From Pseudomonas frederiksbergensis (lineage in GTDB: Bacteria; Pseudomonadota; Gammaproteobacteria; Pseudomonadales; Pseudomonadaceae): a DNA stretch of 64,000 bases. Below are positions 44,800 through 51,827 of the stretch, piece by piece (position 1 is the stretch's first letter; each line of letters begins with the position of its first letter). The notes under the pieces are model-generated. The model did not search any database. It saw nothing but the letters and a program-made list of their open reading frames with translations, and was not told the DNA's origin. A program made the translations under genes and the position numbers. Where the stretch lies: the NCBI RefSeq assembly GCF_003732705.1, contig NZ_MOBR01000040.1, positions 310,001-374,000 of the forward strand. The letters are read 5' to 3'.

Positions 44800-44925
44800 G
44801 ATATGAACCTCAAAATTCCGTATTGGGGGAACACAAGTGTCTCAACCTGCTCTCACAGTACTCTGCTAGTCGAGAGGGATGTAAGAGATTGGAGACTCAC
44901 TGAAAAAAAACGTTCAGAAACCAAA

Positions 44926-44949
44926 AAGCCCGGCATGACACCGGGCTTC
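44926..44949 (-). terminator. Terminator of the second glycine-zipper gene
   Basis: AAGCCCGG, loop TGTCATG, CCGGGCTT with TTTTGG after it on the minus strand. Confidence 0.85.
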
Positions 44950-44967
44950 TTGAGCTGACCCTCAGGA

Positions 44968-45339
44968 TCAGTGGCGCTTGTGGCCTTTCGACAGGTTGGT
45001 ACCTACCGCGCCGCCCGCTGCACCGCCCAGGCCGGCGCCGATGGTTGCACCGGTCTTGCCGCCCAGGCTGTTGCCGATCACCGAACCGCCAGCCGCGCCG
45101 ACACCGCCACCGATAGCGGCTTTGGTACGGCTGCCTTTCGGAGCGGCAATCGCACTGCCTGCTGCGCCCGCTACGCCAGCACCCACCGCTGCGCCGGTGC
45201 TGCCGCCCATTTTCTGGCCGAGCACATTACCCAGCGCGCCACCCAGACCACCACCGAGCGCGGCAGTGCCTTGACCGGCAGCCATCGCACCTTGAGTAAC
45301 CAAAAGCCCCAGGACCAGAGCAGGCAGTGTTAAACGCAT
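44968..45339 (-). CDS. Exported glycine-zipper protein, copy B
   Basis: The 123-residue paralogue of copy A has the same signal peptide (MRLTLPALVLGLLVTQGAMA), the same block order (GGGLGGALGNVLGQKMGG, GSAIAAPKGSRTKA, GGSVIGNSLGG) and a short basic tail (SKGHKRH). The bases before its start (GAGGTTTTCGTC) also resemble those of copy A. Each copy has its own terminator, so they may be expressed apart. Probably a periplasmic or membrane-associated protein of unknown role. Confidence 0.8.
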   Translation of the reverse strand: MRLTLPALVLGLLVTQGAMAAGQGTAALGGGLGGALGNVLGQKMGGSTGAAVGAGVAGAAGSAIAAPKGSRTKAAIGGGVGAAGGSVIGNSLGGKTGATIGAGLGGAAGGAVGTNLSKGHKRH

Positions 45340-45485
45340 GACGAAAACCTCAAAAAAGGGGGAAACGAAAAGGCGGAGATTGAATGCTTTAGTGAGGGCA
45401 AAGTCCAGACGAAAACCAGCTCAACCTCGCTATGGGCGACGGTTGGACAGCATTTATGGAAAAGGTTTTATGACAGGCAAAAAAA

Positions 45486-45506
45486 AGCCCGCTGGGGAGA
45501 CGGGCT
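45486..45506 (-). terminator. Terminator with no annotated gene before it
   Basis: AGCCCG, loop, CGGGCT with eight T on the minus strand. The nearest minus-strand gene upstream (45661-45849) already has its own terminator, so a short transcript seems to end here. Confidence 0.7.
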
Positions 45507-45618
45507 GGAGTACTGCTTTCTAACGGATGAGCTGAGACTACGTAGGACCGTGTGAAAAGTATGTGAAAGAAAATCAACTATGTCCTACAGAAAATTTCCT
45601 GGCCCCCGAAAGCCAGAA

Positions 45619-45645
45619 ATGAAAAACCCCGCTCAATGGCGGGGC
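45619..45645 (-). terminator. Terminator of the CxxC mini-protein gene
   Basis: GGCCCCGCCATTGAGCGGGG followed by TTTTTC on the minus strand, 16 bases after the gene. Confidence 0.85.
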
Positions 45646-45660
45646 CTTCGCTGATGACAA

Positions 45661-45849
45661 CTACTTCCTGGAAGGTGCTGCAACCTTGGGCAGAAATTTT
45701 GACTTCGGCCCTCGAGGTGCCGTCGATTTGATCTTGCCAGTCTTGACCTGATCCTCGCCAAAGCCAGCCACATACTCAGTCTGGCCACACTGCACGCAAT
45801 TGTTGATTGGAAACTCAGCCCCGTCGTCTTCGATATACGGATCAGCCAT
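45661..45849 (-). CDS. Small CxxC protein, hypothetical
   Basis: The 62-residue frame begins MADPYIEDDGAEFPINN, holds one CxxC pair (NCVQCGQTEY) and ends in a basic tail (GPKSKFLPKVAAPSRK). The CxxC might bind zinc or a metal, or act in redox; a single pair suggests dimer binding or no metal. AAAGGGGCG lies before the ATG at 45849; the frame further upstream lacks an SD. It has a clean terminator. I do not recognise the family. Confidence 0.7.
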   Translation of the reverse strand: MADPYIEDDGAEFPINNCVQCGQTEYVAGFGEDQVKTGKIKSTAPRGPKSKFLPKVAAPSRK

Positions 45850-46110
45850 TTTTTCGCCCCTTTCAAAACAGGGTCGATACCGGCAAGCCCTATTTGCCTG
45901 AAAAATATCGACCACCAAGGCTTTTGAGACTAGTCGGTCATTACTGGACTTGAGGTTCAGATTACCCCGTGCCCGACGAATGGCCGACACCAGAGTCCTA
46001 CAAAACAGTCGGCGAAATAAACAGAAACACACCACTTGTCTCACCGCCCTCAAGTATTCCTGCTACAGGCCGCTGCCCTTTTTCCTACGTAAAAAACTCA
46101 GGGAGAGAAC

Positions 46111-46824
46111 ATGGAAATCAAGGGAATGCCGTCACTGATCAACACCACGCCTATCACGCTCACCCCCGAGCAGATCGCGGCCGGTAAAGCAGGTGGCGAA
46201 AAAATAAAGGAGATGATCGACTCCGGCGCTATCGACATGAAAAATCCGGCAGGCATGCCGCCGAACTCTAGCGTCATCTATCACCCGAGCAATCCGTCGC
46301 CGTCACAACCCACCGAACCAGGAACTCCCCTGGTCGCTGTCATTACCTATATCGGCCGCACCGAGCCCACCAAAGACTTTCCGGCCGCCCATGACCGTCT
46401 GATGGCAGCTCATGACAACCTCAAGACTACCTACATGCAGTTTCTGGACGATCTGAAAAACATCGACCCGGCACTTGAGGAAAAAGACTTCGGTTTTACC
46501 GTTGATCCGCAAGGCCAACTCAAGGCTACGTTTCTCTCCGGCTCGATCAGCACCGAGGACCTTTCCCGACTTTCCGACTTCATGAATCAGTCCGGCGCGT
46601 TGAAAGATGCCGCCAACGAATACGCTAAAAGTTCGTTCGATTTTGTGAAGGAGGACAGGGAATACCTGGGCACGGGTGGCTTTGTTCTGAACAAAGACAA
46701 CTTCGAAAAAACCATCGACCTCGGCCAGTTGTTTACCTATCAAAAGTCGGGAAACATGAACATGAGCAACTATTTTTTCAACCAGGTCTACACCAAGGGC
46801 GAACGCGCCCCGCATACCGTCTGA
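46111..46824 (+). CDS. Hypothetical protein, 237 aa
   Basis: I do not recognise this protein. The first 60 residues are polar and Pro-rich (NPSPSQPTEPGTPL), with no signal peptide. A helical, soluble region follows (HDRLMAAHDNLKTTYMQFLDDLKN) and a moderately conserved-looking C-terminus (YFFNQVYTKGERAP). GGGAGAGAAC lies before the ATG. It sits alone on the plus strand in the accessory stretch, with base use a little less GC-rich than the core genes. Secreted effector or phage-derived origin are both possible, and neither is shown. Confidence 0.65.
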   Translation: MEIKGMPSLINTTPITLTPEQIAAGKAGGEKIKEMIDSGAIDMKNPAGMPPNSSVIYHPSNPSPSQPTEPGTPLVAVITYIGRTEPTKDFPAAHDRLMAAHDNLKTTYMQFLDDLKNIDPALEEKDFGFTVDPQGQLKATFLSGSISTEDLSRLSDFMNQSGALKDAANEYAKSSFDFVKEDREYLGTGGFVLNKDNFEKTIDLGQLFTYQKSGNMNMSNYFFNQVYTKGERAPHTV

Positions 46825-46865
46825 TCAGACTGACGACGCCCGTGCGCCGACCGCCACGGGCCGTC

Positions 46866-47186
46866 TCATCGCAACTTGACCGCCGTCCCGGTCACAAACA
46901 CCACCACCATCCCACCCTTGCCCGCTGGCATGCTGATCTCGAAATCGAGCCCTACCACCGCATCCGCCTGCAACACCCGGGCTCGCTCCTTGATCTCGTC
47001 CGTCGCCTGAATGCGCGCCTCCTTCAATGCCCGCTCCAACGTCTGCGAACGCCCACCAAAAAAATCCCTCATCCCGGCGAACACATCGCGGATCACGTTC
47101 ACGCCCTGCACCGACTCGGCGCTGACGATGTCCAGGTAGGCGGTGATTTGGCGGCCTTCGATGGTGTGGGTTGTGGTGGTGATCAT
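46866..47186 (-). CDS. YbjQ/UPF0145 family protein (DUF74)
   Basis: The 106-residue protein matches the UPF0145 (YbjQ) pattern: ISTTxxIEGR-like TTTTHTIEGRQIT at the start, AESVQGVNVIRDVFAG and LQADAVVGLDFEIS near the end. The fold is a pentameric small protein of unknown function. The frame has a longer N-terminus to 47213, but MITTTTHTIEG is the family start. No neighbour gives a function. Confidence 0.85.
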   Translation of the reverse strand: MITTTTHTIEGRQITAYLDIVSAESVQGVNVIRDVFAGMRDFFGGRSQTLERALKEARIQATDEIKERARVLQADAVVGLDFEISMPAGKGGMVVVFVTGTAVKLR

Positions 47187-47243
47187 GGGGTTATCTTCTT
47201 CATCGAGACACACTTAGGCGTCAGGTAAATGGATGGTTAAAAA

Positions 47244-47265
47244 AACCCAGCAAGTGGCTGGGCTT
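47244..47265 (-). terminator. Terminator of the small coiled-coil gene
   Basis: AAGCCCAGCCACTTGCTGGG with TTTTTTTA after it on the minus strand. Confidence 0.85.
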
Positions 47266-47298
47266 CTAGGTTGAAGAGACGCAACGCAGGACTTAGGA

Positions 47299-47481
47299 TC
47301 AGAGGAGTTTGATCAAAACCGCCGTAACGGTCGACACCGTGCCTATAAGCCCAGTCGCAACAGCCACCGGATACCAAAAAGTCTCACGGGTCATTTTGCC
47401 TGCTTCAGCATTCAACTTACGCTGCTCCGCCATCAGCTTGACGATTTCCACGTGAATCTTTTCCAGTTCGGCCTGTTCCAT
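47299..47481 (-). CDS. Small coiled-coil membrane protein, hypothetical
   Basis: The 60-residue frame has an amphipathic N-terminal helix (MEQAELEKIHVEIVKLMAEQ) and one hydrophobic helix at the C-terminus (WYPVAVATGLIGTVSTVTAV). It may be a small membrane protein with the coiled coil in the cytoplasm. AGGAA lies before the ATG at 47481; a second ATG five codons upstream (47496) has no better SD. It has its own terminator. Function unknown; similar small proteins occur in phage and mobile DNA. Confidence 0.65.
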   Translation of the reverse strand: MEQAELEKIHVEIVKLMAEQRKLNAEAGKMTRETFWYPVAVATGLIGTVSTVTAVLIKLL

Positions 47482-47791
47482 GGTGAGTTCCTGCATAACG
47501 TGCGTCTGTCCATCCGTCCGGGTAGAAGGGCATTCCTATGCATTGCCCTTTGATTCATTTTGTACCCAGTAGACGCGAAACGAAAAGCCCCGGCGCAAGG
47601 GAGCTCATTTGAGAGGCTAAACGTACGAAAGCCCCTTACCACCTGGCTTTCCAGCCCCCTGTCCTACACCACCTTCGTTTTTCCTACACCAATTTCAGAA
47701 ACATCTTTAGCGCCCCATCCGAAATCCAGACGCCAGAAACCACAAAACCCCTGACTTCTCTCGAAATCAGGGGTTCTGGTTACATCGAATT
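47482..47791. other. 310-base gap; no gene seen except the tRNA terminator
   Basis: The plus strand has short frames only, with no SD. The right end holds the tRNA-Ser terminator hairpin (47746-47775). Confidence 0.6.
47746..47775 (-). terminator. Terminator after tRNA-Ser
   Basis: AACCCCTGATTTCGAGAGAA...CAGGGGTT followed by TTGT on the minus strand, 17 bases after the tRNA. Confidence 0.8.
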
Positions 47792-47881
47792 TGGCGGTGA
47801 AGGAGAGATTCGAACTCTCGATACAATTTCTTGTATACACACTTTCCAGGCGTGCTCCTTAAGCCACTCGGACACTTCACC
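47792..47881 (-). tRNA. tRNA-Ser (anticodon GGA)
   Basis: On the minus strand the sequence starts GGTGAAGTGTCCGAGTGGCT and ends CTTCACC-G-CCA, so the acceptor stem (7 bp) and CCA are present. The anticodon loop is CTGGAAA, giving anticodon GGA. A long variable arm marks a class II serine tRNA of 90 bases. Confidence 0.96.
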
Positions 47882-48189
47882 GTATCTCTTCAAACAAGTT
47901 CTGTCTGTCGAGGCGCGCTAATGTAGTCGAAAGCTTTGCCGATGGCAAATATTTTTTTCAGAATTTTCATGCGCTTAGCGATTTAGTCGTTCCGGCGGGT
48001 TCTGGCCTATGGCAAACCTGCCAATCTCCGGCGTAGCGCCCTCTTCTATATAGAGGGGAATGCACGGCCAGTGCGGCCGGCTACGCTTGCCGGACCGGGA
48101 AAGCATGACCGATGGGTCAGTCACGGCGCTTTACCTGGCCTGCGGCGGTGGGTAACGTCTGCCCCAACTTTCATACAAGGAATAGCGTC
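47882..48189. other. 308-base gap between tRNA-Ser and the crotonase gene
   Basis: It should contain the tRNA promoter on the minus strand side and the crotonase leader. Short inverted motifs (GCCGGCTACGCTTGCCGG) are visible. No gene is supported. Confidence 0.5.
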
Positions 48190-48879
48190 ATGAGTGAGTT
48201 GATTTCCTACCACCTCGAAGACGGTATCGCGACCCTGACGTTGAGCAATGGCAAGGTAAATGCCATTTCCCCGGACGTGATTGCGGCGTTTAATGCTGCG
48301 CTGGATCAGGCCGTGACTGATCGTGCGGTGGTGATCATTACCGGTCAACCGGGGATTCTGTCCGGCGGTTATGACTTGAAGGTGATGACCGCGGGTCCTA
48401 AAGAAGCAGTGGCGCTGGTGACGGCGGGTTCGACCCTGGCTCGTCGCCTGTTGTCGCACCCGTTCCCGGTGATCGTGGCGTGCCCTGGGCATGCGGTGGC
48501 CAAGGGTGCATTCCTGTTGTTGTCGGCGGATTACCGCATTGGTGTCGATGGCCCGTTCAGCATTGGCCTGAACGAAGTGCAGATCGGCATGACCATGCAC
48601 CACGCCGGAATCGAACTGGCCCGTGATCGCCTGAGCAACTCGGCGCTGCATCGTTCGGTGATCAATGGCGAAATGTTCAACCCGCAGAGCGCGATCGCCG
48701 CCGGTTTCCTCGATGTCGTGGTGTCGGCCGAGGAGCTGCAAGGTGCGGCGCTGGCGGCGGCGCGTCAGTTGAAAAAGATCAACATGAACGCTCACAAGGC
48801 CACCAAGCTGAAAGTGCGCAAGGCGCTGCTAGAGACGCTGGACAACGCGATCATCCAGGATCAGGAACACTTGGGCTAA
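48190..48879 (+). CDS. Crotonase / enoyl-CoA hydratase-isomerase family protein
   Basis: The 229-residue protein has the crotonase fold signals: SGGYDLKVM (substrate-oxyanion region) and ACPGHAVAKGAFLLLSADYRI. The two catalytic Glu of true enoyl-CoA hydratases are hard to place (IGLNEVQIGMTMH in that region), so hydratase, isomerase or lyase action remain open. A longer frame begins at 48112, but the ATG at 48190 has AAGGA upstream and the common start MSELISYHLEDG. A terminator follows (48899-48927). Confidence 0.88.
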   Translation: MSELISYHLEDGIATLTLSNGKVNAISPDVIAAFNAALDQAVTDRAVVIITGQPGILSGGYDLKVMTAGPKEAVALVTAGSTLARRLLSHPFPVIVACPGHAVAKGAFLLLSADYRIGVDGPFSIGLNEVQIGMTMHHAGIELARDRLSNSALHRSVINGEMFNPQSAIAAGFLDVVVSAEELQGAALAAARQLKKINMNAHKATKLKVRKALLETLDNAIIQDQEHLG

Positions 48880-48898
48880 TTTCACGCCCGCCACAACG

Positions 48899-48927
48899 AA
48901 AAGCCCGACCGTCGTGTCGGGCTTTTT
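48899..48927 (+). terminator. Terminator after the crotonase gene
   Basis: AAAGCCCGAC, loop CGTCGT, GTCGGGCTTTTT. Confidence 0.9.
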
Positions 48928-49093
48928 CGTACGTGCACCGTTGAAAAGCATGCAACCGCTCTAGGACGCGTCTGACCTACAAGTCGGAAACATGCGCTTA
49001 AACATCGCCTATCTCCCAGCTCTATAGCGGCAATTGCCGAAAACAGTGCACATCCGTACACTGCGCCACCTTTTGTCCCGGTGGGCCCTGTAG

Positions 49094-49816
49094 ATGCTGT
49101 TTGTGTTTCGTATGTTATTGATGGGCCTGCACTTTATTCTGGCCGGGGTGCTGGGGGTGATTCTGGGCCTGTGCCGACCGTTCAACCCGGACAACAGCCG
49201 CTTGTGCGCACGCCTGTATGCCTGGCCAGCGATGTGTATTTTGCGTCTGCGGGTGAAGACCGAGGTCGGGCCATTGATGGACAAACCGAACAGCTGCGTG
49301 ATCATCGCCAACCATCAGTCTAACTACGATCTGTTTGTGTTCGGCAACGTGGTGCCCCGCCGCACCGTGTGCATTGGCAAGAAGAGCCTGAAGTGGGTGC
49401 CGCTGTTCGGTCAGTTGTTCTGGCTGGCGGGCAATGTGTTGATCGACCGGGGCAACGCGCACAAGGCGCGCCAGTCGATGCTGACCACCACCCACACCTT
49501 GCAACACGAAGACACCTCGATCTGGGTGTTCCCGGAAGGCACGCGCAACCTCGGTGAAGACTTGCTGCCGTTCAAGAAAGGCGCGTTCCAGATGGCCATC
49601 GCCGCCGGGGTGCCGATCGTGCCGGTGTGTGTCAGCAGTTACGTCAAACACATGCGATTGAACCGCTGGCGCAGTGGGAAAATTCTGATCCGTTCGCTGC
49701 CGCCGATTCCTACCGCCGGGTTGAGCATGGACGACATGCCCTTGCTGATTGCCCAGTGCCGCGAGCAAATGCGCGACTGCATCGCTTCGATGGATCGGCA
49801 ACTGCAAGCCGCCTGA
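49094..49816 (+). CDS. plsC: 1-acyl-glycerol-3-phosphate acyltransferase (PlsC family)
   Basis: The 240-residue protein has an N-terminal membrane helix (FRMLLMGLHFILAGVLGVIL), the HX4D motif NHQSNYD near residue 74, and the second substrate motif FPEGTRNLGEDL near 145. It adds the second acyl chain in phospholipid synthesis, on the cytoplasmic face of the membrane. Several PlsC paralogues exist in Pseudomonas, so this may not be the only essential one. The terminator at 49822 follows closely. Confidence 0.92.
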   Translation: MLFVFRMLLMGLHFILAGVLGVILGLCRPFNPDNSRLCARLYAWPAMCILRLRVKTEVGPLMDKPNSCVIIANHQSNYDLFVFGNVVPRRTVCIGKKSLKWVPLFGQLFWLAGNVLIDRGNAHKARQSMLTTTHTLQHEDTSIWVFPEGTRNLGEDLLPFKKGAFQMAIAAGVPIVPVCVSSYVKHMRLNRWRSGKILIRSLPPIPTAGLSMDDMPLLIAQCREQMRDCIASMDRQLQAA

Positions 49817-49821
49817 AAACA

Positions 49822-49847
49822 AACCCGCCCTGTGCGGGTTTTCTTTT
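49822..49847 (+). terminator. Terminator after plsC
   Basis: AACCCGC, loop, GCGGGTT with TTCTTTT. Confidence 0.85.
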
Positions 49848-49940
49848 GCCCTGAACTCTGCAGATTTCACTGAATCTCTACAAGCAGAAGGCTAAGCTGG
49901 ACCTTGCCTTGCCACTGCCAATAAGAAGTGAACCAACATC

Positions 49941-50912
49941 ATGGGTAGAGTTGTTGCTGCTGCGGTTTACAGCGCCGGTAAAAAAATCACCAATATCACC
50001 CTCGATGAAGGCGCAGCCTGGGCGGCCAAGACCGGCCACTTTGTCTGGATCGGCCTCGAAGAGCCCAACGCCCAGGAGCTGACCAATCTGCAACGCCAGT
50101 TCAACCTGCACGAACTGGCGATCGAAGACGCCCTGGAAAAACACAGCCGCCCGAAGCTGGAAACCTTTGGCGACGCGCTGTTTATCGTCACGTACTCGCC
50201 AATCCGCCATGAAGGCAAACTGGAGTTCATCGAGACTCACATCTTTGCCGGCAAGGGTTACATCATCACCGCGCGCAACGGTCACTCGGCGTCCTACGCC
50301 CATGTCCGACAACGCTGTGAGGCGCGTCCGTTGTTGTTGGAGCACGGGGAAGATTTCGTACTCTATGCCATCCTCGATTTCGTGATCGAAAACTACCAGC
50401 CGGTGGGCGAAGCGATCCACGCCGAAATCGATGAACTGGAGCGCAACGTGTTGTGCAGCGCGCTGAATGAGCGAGACATCCAGAACCTCCACAGCCTGCG
50501 TCGAGACGTGTTGCGCTTGCGCCGCTATGCCGCGCCGATGGTGGAGATCGGTGAGGAACTGCAGAAGCTGAGCTTCCCGTTCATCGACAAGAATATGCGG
50601 CCGTATTTCCGTGATGTGCAGATTCACGTGACGCGGCAGATGGAAGACCTGACAACCCTGGCGGACATTGCCAGCCAGACCATCGAAGTCGGGGTGTTGC
50701 TGGAGGCGTCACGCCAAAGCGTGGTGCAGCGCAAGTTTGCCGCGTGGGCGGCGATTCTGGCGTTCCCGACGGCGGTGGCCGGGATTTACGGGATGAACTT
50801 CCAGAACATGCCGGAGTTGAGTTGGCATTACGGGTATTTCGCGGTGCTCGGGTTTATTGCTGTGGGGTGTGTGGGGTTGTGGGCGAGCTTCAAAAGGTCG
50901 GGGTGGTTGTAG
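49941..50912 (+). CDS. corA: CorA-family Mg2+/divalent cation transporter
   Basis: The 323-residue protein has the CorA order: N-terminal alpha/beta domain, long helix (ERNVLCSALNERDIQNLHSL), TM1 with the selectivity motif YGMNFQNMPEL near residue 278-288 and TM2 (AVLGFIAVGCVGLWASF). It imports magnesium (or Ni, Co) across the inner membrane as a pentamer. Unlike CmaX in the same window it has the canonical GMN. GTAG... no strong SD is visible before the ATG. Confidence 0.92.
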   Translation: MGRVVAAAVYSAGKKITNITLDEGAAWAAKTGHFVWIGLEEPNAQELTNLQRQFNLHELAIEDALEKHSRPKLETFGDALFIVTYSPIRHEGKLEFIETHIFAGKGYIITARNGHSASYAHVRQRCEARPLLLEHGEDFVLYAILDFVIENYQPVGEAIHAEIDELERNVLCSALNERDIQNLHSLRRDVLRLRRYAAPMVEIGEELQKLSFPFIDKNMRPYFRDVQIHVTRQMEDLTTLADIASQTIEVGVLLEASRQSVVQRKFAAWAAILAFPTAVAGIYGMNFQNMPELSWHYGYFAVLGFIAVGCVGLWASFKRSGWL

Positions 50913-50931
50913 TCAGGACCGCGTCGTCTGT

Positions 50932-50999
50932 GAAATTCGCGGGCAAGCCTCGCGCCTACAGGTCAGCGTGATCTGTAGGAGCGAGGCTTGCCCGCGAAG
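50932..50999. repeat. REP pair, site 10, outward order
   Basis: GGGCAAGCCTCGCGCCTAC precedes GTAGGAGCGAGGCTTGCCCG, so the units point away from each other, as at site 8. One base in the first unit differs from the others. Confidence 0.85.
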
Positions 51000-51009
51000 C
51001 TTTTAGGCT

Positions 51010-51732
51010 TTAAACCGTCTGAGGCTTATGCGCCACAAACCGCATCATCCACTCCGCAACGGTCGTGCCGTGATGCTCATGCTCCAGGCTCGCCACACCT
51101 TTGGAATAAACCTGCTCGCCCAACGCTTCCTGGCGAATCTCCAGCAGCGCCCGTGAGTAGTCATGGATAAATTCCGGGTGACCCTGGAAGCACAGCACCT
51201 GATCGTTGATGTGGTAGGCGGCGAACGGGCAGAAATCGCTCGAGGCAATGACCGTGGCGTTTTCCGGCAGTGCGGTCACCTGATCCTGGTGACTGATCAG
51301 CAGCGTCAGTTCTTCCCGTACCGGGTTCATCCACGGGGCCTTGGCGGCGAGTTTGTAGTTGTGGATGCCCACGCCCCAGCCCTGGGTCGCACGCTCGCTC
51401 TTGCCGCCCAGCAACAACGCCAGTAGTTGATGGCCGAAGCACACGCCCAGCAGTTTGTCGCCGCGTTCGTAGCGGTTCAGCAGGTAGGTTCTGAGGGTTT
51501 CGATCCATGGGTCAGTGCCGAATGAATCGGCTTTGCTGCCAGTGATCAGGTACGCGTCGAACGTCAGTTCATCGCTGGGATATTCGCCCTGCATCACATT
51601 GTAGACGGTGAACTCGGCAGCGATGGGTTGCTGCGAAAACAGACGCTGGAACATCTGCCCGTAACCCTGATATTGATCGACCAGTTCTGGACGCAGGATG
51701 TCGGTTTCCAGAATGCAGATGCGTAACGACAT
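51010..51732 (-). CDS. Class I glutamine amidotransferase-like protein
   Basis: The 240-residue GATase-1 protein has the nucleophile GVCFGHQLLALLLGG near residue 98-112 and the His-Glu pair in CFQGHPEFIHDYS near 190. It resembles the stand-alone family (GMP-synthase-like / YfeJ) and may hydrolyse glutamine or a glutamyl compound. The start at 51732 follows AGGTATTTTTT; the frame upstream lacks an SD. Nothing adjacent identifies its partner. Confidence 0.85.
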   Translation of the reverse strand: MSLRICILETDILRPELVDQYQGYGQMFQRLFSQQPIAAEFTVYNVMQGEYPSDELTFDAYLITGSKADSFGTDPWIETLRTYLLNRYERGDKLLGVCFGHQLLALLLGGKSERATQGWGVGIHNYKLAAKAPWMNPVREELTLLISHQDQVTALPENATVIASSDFCPFAAYHINDQVLCFQGHPEFIHDYSRALLEIRQEALGEQVYSKGVASLEHEHHGTTVAEWMMRFVAHKPQTV

Positions 51733-51827
51733 AAAAAATACCTGACACGTGATGGGAATAATGCACACCTCAGAGCCTGCCTTGAAACACGGTAGCAAGG
51801 CAAGCCCCGGAATGCGTCATCGGTCCC

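Larger units (their letters stand above)
45340..45660. other. 321-base gap with two minus-strand terminators and no convincing ORF
   Basis: Short frames exist on both strands, but they run through the terminator hairpins and lack a good SD. Terminators lie at 45486-45506 and 45623-45643. A small RNA between them is considered under findings. Confidence 0.6.

Noticed and set aside
45338..45577. Small frames of about 61 codons on both strands before the glycine-zipper gene
   Set aside because: They cross a terminator hairpin or start without an SD, and their composition does not look coding.
47746..47881. tRNA-Ser(GGA) as an integration site for the accessory stretch to its left
   Set aside because: No repeat of the tRNA 3' end and no integrase gene were seen between 38 and 48 kb, so an integrative element is not supported.
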